Source: Rhizobiaceae bacterium (GTDB lineage Bacteria > Pseudomonadota > Alphaproteobacteria > Rhizobiales > Rhizobiaceae). Taken from it: a stretch of DNA of 35,171 nucleotides. The notes beneath the pieces were generated by a model. That model did not search any database, was not told the origin of the DNA, and saw only the letters and a list, made by a program, of their open reading frames with translations. Of the stretch, positions 31,726 to 35,171 are shown one piece after another (the first letter of the stretch is position 1; each line of letters begins with the position of its first letter). Both the position numbers and the translations under genes were made by a program. The stretch covers positions 1 to 35,171 of the forward strand of contig JAESUH010000099.1 of assembly GCA_016763155.1 (NCBI GenBank). The letters run 5' to 3'.

Positions 31726-32715
31726 ATGCAAAAACGTGCCACAGCAGAAGATGTTGCCCGCGCAGCCGGTGTATCCCGGGCAACAGTCTCCAGAGCTTTT
31801 ACGCCCTCAGCCTATGTGGCCGAAAAAACCCGCGCTAAAATCAAGGAAGCGGCGGACAAACTCGGATATAGGCGAAATGCATTGGCCCGGGCTTTGATTA
31901 AAAACGAGTCCGACCTGGTCGCCATCGTAACTGGCCAAATCAAGAATATGTATGATGCAAGGGTGTTTGACGCGCTGACATCCCGATTGCAAGAAAGCCA
32001 AAAATGGGGACTGCTGGTTCATGCAAACGATGATGAGGTCGACCGTTTGCTGAATGAGGCCATGTCTTATCCGGTGCAAGCCGTTATCGTGCGCAGCGGT
32101 AGTGTCGATGCAAAAACCATTGCCCAATGTGGCCGACTTGGTGTTCCCCTGATTTTAACTGGAACAGAGTATTCCGAATTTGAAGCAGATTCAGTGTGTT
32201 GTGACAATGCTTTGGGTGCACGCATGGCTGTGGAAACACTTGTTCAAAGGGGAGCAAAACGCATTGCCTATCTTGGGGGTGCGCCAAATCTCTATTCTGA
32301 CATGTCGCGGTTCAAAGGGTTTTCAGAAGCGATGGAGCAATATGGCCTGACACCGGCATTTATTGCGCGTGGTGATTTCACTTTTGAAAGCGGGCTTGAA
32401 ATTGGCAAGAAGATGCTTTCTGGACCAGACCGTCCAGACGCTGTGTTTTGTTGCAATGATGCAATGGCCATCGGCATGCTCAACGCTGCCAGCAAATTCG
32501 CTGGGCTGTCAGTGCCCGACGATGTCGCCGTGATTGGATTTGATGACATTCCCATGGCAGCCTGGCCCTGCTTTGAGTTGACCACCATCAGCAACCCAGT
32601 TGAACCAACGGTGAACGCCATATGTGAAGTGCTCGAACATCGGTTGGAATTTCCAGAGTCACCCAGACAGACCGTGCGCATCAAACCCAAATTGATGCGC
32701 CGCCTAACGGCATAA
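31726..32715 (+). CDS. LacI family transcriptional regulator
   Basis: A 329-residue repressor-type regulator. N-terminal helix-turn-helix and hinge at about 5-60: TAEDVARAAGVSRATVSRAF, then KIKEAADKLGYRRNALARAL. Periplasmic-binding-protein-like effector domain after about 62 (VGIVTGQ-like region, VFCCNDAMAIGMLNAA, DDVAVIGFDDIPMAAWPCF). Divergent from the PotABCD-like ABC operon, which it most likely controls. The effector is probably the imported solute or a sugar-like product. Confidence 0.88.
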   Translation: MQKRATAEDVARAAGVSRATVSRAFTPSAYVAEKTRAKIKEAADKLGYRRNALARALIKNESDLVAIVTGQIKNMYDARVFDALTSRLQESQKWGLLVHANDDEVDRLLNEAMSYPVQAVIVRSGSVDAKTIAQCGRLGVPLILTGTEYSEFEADSVCCDNALGARMAVETLVQRGAKRIAYLGGAPNLYSDMSRFKGFSEAMEQYGLTPAFIARGDFTFESGLEIGKKMLSGPDRPDAVFCCNDAMAIGMLNAASKFAGLSVPDDVAVIGFDDIPMAAWPCFELTTISNPVEPTVNAICEVLEHRLEFPESPRQTVRIKPKLMRRLTA

Positions 32716-32769
32716 ATGCCGCTCAGGGTCGAAGGTATCTAGAGACGTTGTGTTGCTACAGACCGAGAG

Positions 32770-33471
32770 CTAGACCTCTAACCACTCTTTTCGAATATCA
32801 TCGTTCTTTTCGAACTCAGCGGACTTGCCTTCAAATACGATCTTTCCGTGCCCCATCACATAGACACGGCTGGAAATTTTCAAGGCGATGGTCAGTTTTT
32901 GTTCGACCAGCAAAATGGATACGCCACGCTTTGCAATTTGTTCCAGCATCTCGCCGACTTGATGAACCACCTTGGGGGCAAGGCCTTCTGTCGGTTCATC
33001 GATCATAATCAAATCTGGGTCGCCCATTAGCGTGCGGCAAATGGTGAGCATTTGTTTTTCACCACCTGAAAGCACGGACGCTTCAACATCGGCGCGCCTG
33101 CGTAAGTTCGAGAACATATCGAACATTTGTTCCATCGTCCAACGGCTGTCTTCTTCTTTTTGTCCAGGCTTGAGGCCCAAAAGAAGGTTTTGTCTCGTGG
33201 TCATTCCGGGAAAAATATCCCGGTTTTCCGGCACGTAACCAATACCGGCCTGAGCAATTTCAAAAGGCTCCATACCGACCAGTTCTTTACCACGAAATTT
33301 AACTGAACCCTTTGGCTTAACCTCACCCATAATTGCCTTACAGGTGGTCGAGCGTCCAACGCCGTTCCGGCCTAATAACGAGACAATCTCACCTTCAGCA
33401 ATGTCCAGGTTAACACCTTGCAGAATATGACTTTTGCCATAATAGGCATGGAGATCTTTTACTTCCAGCAA
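32770..33471 (-). CDS. livF: Branched-chain amino acid-type ABC transporter ATPase LivF (second system)
   Basis: A 233-residue ATPase of the HAAT family. Signature LSGGEKQML, Walker B LIMIDEPTEGL and VEQ switch are normal. Walker A is GRNGVGRST at 34-42: the phosphate-binding Lys is Arg40 (codon CGC). I recall GRNGxGRSTT in a subset of LivF proteins, so this may be a lineage trait and not damage. Starts 51 nt after the end of livG; it is the last gene of the operon and is convergent with lacI across 54 nt. Confidence 0.86.
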   Translation of the reverse strand: MLEVKDLHAYYGKSHILQGVNLDIAEGEIVSLLGRNGVGRSTTCKAIMGEVKPKGSVKFRGKELVGMEPFEIAQAGIGYVPENRDIFPGMTTRQNLLLGLKPGQKEEDSRWTMEQMFDMFSNLRRRADVEASVLSGGEKQMLTICRTLMGDPDLIMIDEPTEGLAPKVVHQVGEMLEQIAKRGVSILLVEQKLTIALKISSRVYVMGHGKIVFEGKSAEFEKNDDIRKEWLEV

Positions 33472-33522
33472 ATGAGAACCTCATTTGATTGTAGCAGGTG
33501 GGCAAACGTCACATTGTTCCCC

Positions 33523-34281
33523 TTATTCTTCTTCGAGGGCGGCGCCAAGATAGGCCTCTTGCACCTTATCATTGGCCCGCACTTTTTCTGGTGTGTCACT
33601 GGCAATGAACTCGCCATAGACCAGAACGGAAATCTTATCAGCCAGATCAAAAATAACACCCATATCGTGTTCCACCATGACAAGGGTTTTTCCCTCAGTC
33701 ACATCACGGATCAAATCAACAATATGGTCGGTTTCGGAATGGCTCATTCCTGCCGTGGGCTCATCCAGCATGATGATGTCGGCACCACCGGCAATGGTAA
33801 TTCCAATTTCCAAAGCACGCTGTTCTGCATAGGTGAGAACGCCAGCGATATCATTTCGCCGCTCGGTCATTTTGATTTTTTCGAGTATCTCTTCCGTACG
33901 CTCGGTCAAATGGTGTTGACGGCTAACCAACGTCCAGAATGAATATTTGTAACCCATTGTCCATAACAGGCCGCAGCGAATATTTTCAAAAACCGTCATC
34001 TTTGGAAAGATGTTGGTGATCTGAAAACTACGGGAAAGTCCACGCCGGTTTATCTGATAAGGCTTGAGATTTTCAATGCGCTCTCCATGCATAGAAATCG
34101 TGCCCTCGGTTACGTGAAAACGTCCCGTGATCAGGTTAAACAGAGTGGATTTTCCAGCACCATTTGGCCCGATTATGGCATGGCGCTCACCCTTCTCAAT
34201 CTTGAGGTCGAGGCCACGGATGATCTCTGCAAGACCAAAGCTTTTCTTTAATCCCTGAAGCTCAATTGCCGGTGCTGTCAT
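33523..34281 (-). CDS. livG: Branched-chain amino acid-type ABC transporter ATPase LivG (second system)
   Basis: A 252-residue ATPase with intact Walker A GPNGAGKST (about 39-47), the LivG signature variant GVLTYAEQRALEIGIT (about 147-162), Walker B IIMLDEPTAGM and switch VEHDM. Overlaps the LivM gene by 4 nt (34278-34281), so the two are translationally coupled. Function as for other HAAT importers. Confidence 0.9.
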   Translation of the reverse strand: MTAPAIELQGLKKSFGLAEIIRGLDLKIEKGERHAIIGPNGAGKSTLFNLITGRFHVTEGTISMHGERIENLKPYQINRRGLSRSFQITNIFPKMTVFENIRCGLLWTMGYKYSFWTLVSRQHHLTERTEEILEKIKMTERRNDIAGVLTYAEQRALEIGITIAGGADIIMLDEPTAGMSHSETDHIVDLIRDVTEGKTLVMVEHDMGVIFDLADKISVLVYGEFIASDTPEKVRANDKVQEAYLGAALEEE

Positions 34282-35171
34282 GACCTTGGCTCCATATAGT
34301 TGGCATCATCCCAAGCTTCCTTTAATTCCGGTGCAAGCCGCTTAACCAGAAACCCGCTGCCGAGAACCAATACAATAATGGTAACCCATGGAAGTGTCGC
34401 ATGCGAATTGAAAGTGATCCCGAACAGGTTCATTTCTTCCTCGCCGATTGGTGCATGTCTGGCATGGAAAGCGATTTCCAAAAATGCTGCCAGCGATAAC
34501 AAACAAACCAGCGCGGGCACGACCATGCGTAAATATGGTCGCAGCAATAAAGAGAACTTGCCCAATTTATAGGGTTGAATATGCATGGCGATCAGGCCGG
34601 TCAGTCCAGCGGGAAAGAACATCACCGTTATCAAGAATAATGAACCGAGATAAAGCTGCCAAATCTCAGTATATTGGCTCAACACTGTTTGTAGGAGCGT
34701 GAATACGACAGCGCCAACAATCGGTCCGATGAAAAACCCAACGCCGCCAAGAAAGGTTATCAACAAAATGACGCCGGAGGTTCCCAGATTAAGGTTTTCT
34801 TCGGTCAGTATCTCGAAATCGATGGCGAATAACCCACCGGCAATGCCAGCAAAAAAGCCTGAGGCACAAAAGGATATCAAGCGTACATATCGCTGGGAAT
34901 AGCCCAAGAATTCCGCACGCTCTTCATTGTCGCGCACTGCGTTTGCAATCCGCCCAATTGGTGTGCGCGAAAACAAGAACATTGCCGCGGCAGATATGAC
35001 CAGCCAGATGGCGGTCAGATAATAAACTTCCAACTGGGAGGCAAAATCGAACCCGAATGTTTCTGGCCCCATGGTTCGATCTGCGCTGATGCCTTCTTCG
35101 CCGCCAAAGAACGCAACGACAATAATTGAGCTGGCCGCTATCAATTCTCCGACCCCCAACGAGATCATGGC
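34278..35171 (-). CDS. livM: Branched-chain amino acid-type ABC transporter permease LivM (second system), truncated by window edge
   Basis: The last about 297 residues of a LivM permease. The visible part begins inside the conserved region LGVGELIAASSIIVV, includes the coupling loop GRIANAVRDNEERAEFLGYS and ends with four more hydrophobic segments. The ATG at 35168 is internal; the gene continues past the window. A C-terminal extension after the usual LivM core (from about residue 190) adds several further hydrophobic segments, longer than LivM of the first system. Confidence 0.88.
   Translation of the reverse strand, partial: AMISLGVGELIAASSIIVVAFFGGEEGISADRTMGPETFGFDFASQLEVYYLTAIWLVISAAAMFLFSRTPIGRIANAVRDNEERAEFLGYSQRYVRLISFCASGFFAGIAGGLFAIDFEILTEENLNLGTSGVILLITFLGGVGFFIGPIVGAVVFTLLQTVLSQYTEIWQLYLGSLFLITVMFFPAGLTGLIAMHIQPYKLGKFSLLLRPYLRMVVPALVCLLSLAAFLEIAFHARHAPIGEEEMNLFGITFNSHATLPWVTIIVLVLGSGFLVKRLAPELKEAWDDANYMEPRS

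Noticed and set aside
1..35171. tRNA, rRNA, riboswitch, CRISPR or attachment sites
   Set aside because: No repeat-spacer arrays, cloverleaf-like runs or known riboswitch cores were seen by eye; absence is not proven without a covariance search.

Overview
This 35 kb window looks like part of an alphaproteobacterial genome, probably Hyphomicrobiales or a marine relative. That rests on general gene style: several Liv-type ABC transporters, a TctABC carrier, a GntR/UTRA, LysR, IclR and LacI regulator beside each catabolic block, and moderate GC by eye. There is no rRNA or other phylogenetic marker, so the lineage is an inference. No tRNA, rRNA, CRISPR array or phage gene was seen.

Left edge (1-1931): a graveyard of insertion sequences. 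A frameshifted IS481-type transposase on the minus strand sits inside the orfA end of an IS3-family element, whose orfB is itself broken. A third relic, of IS6 type, lies at about 4688-4897 between two catabolic units.

Catabolic blocks, left to right: (1) 1932-4574, a flavin monooxygenase of the phenol/3-hydroxyphenylpropionate type with a DUF2783 partner, divergent from a LuxR-type regulator. (2) 4898-15112, an acyl-CoA dehydrogenase, a family III CoA-transferase, a GntR regulator and an MmgE/PrpD protein in one operon headed by a 32-codon alcohol dehydrogenase fossil; next to it are a complete Liv-type ABC importer and a second, divergent GntR regulator. A shared 13-bp motif lies in both promoter regions, so the importer and enzymes may be co-regulated. 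The substrate is unknown; this is the best candidate for an undescribed pathway. (3) 15255-23240, a quinate/shikimate-type block: two-domain 3-dehydroshikimate dehydratase (QuiC), a shikimate dehydrogenase-like protein, a Gfo/Idh/MocA oxidoreductase, a TctABC transporter and a LysR regulator; the expected product is protocatechuate. (4) 23366-27462, an aryl-CoA ligase and a flavin hydroxylase of the salicylyl-CoA 5-hydroxylase type, divergent from a 4-hydroxybenzoyl-CoA-type thioesterase and an IclR regulator; the set fits salicylate to gentisate through CoA thioesters. (5) 27468-32715, a PotABCD/FbpABC-like ABC importer divergent from a LacI regulator. (6) 32770-35171, the end of a second Liv-type ABC operon, cut by the window edge.

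Taken together, the window is an aromatic and organic-acid catabolic island in which each enzyme set has its own transporter and/or regulator. In all three transporter operons that contain a solute-binding protein gene, a hairpin follows that gene before the permease genes, a likely device for making more binding protein than membrane components.
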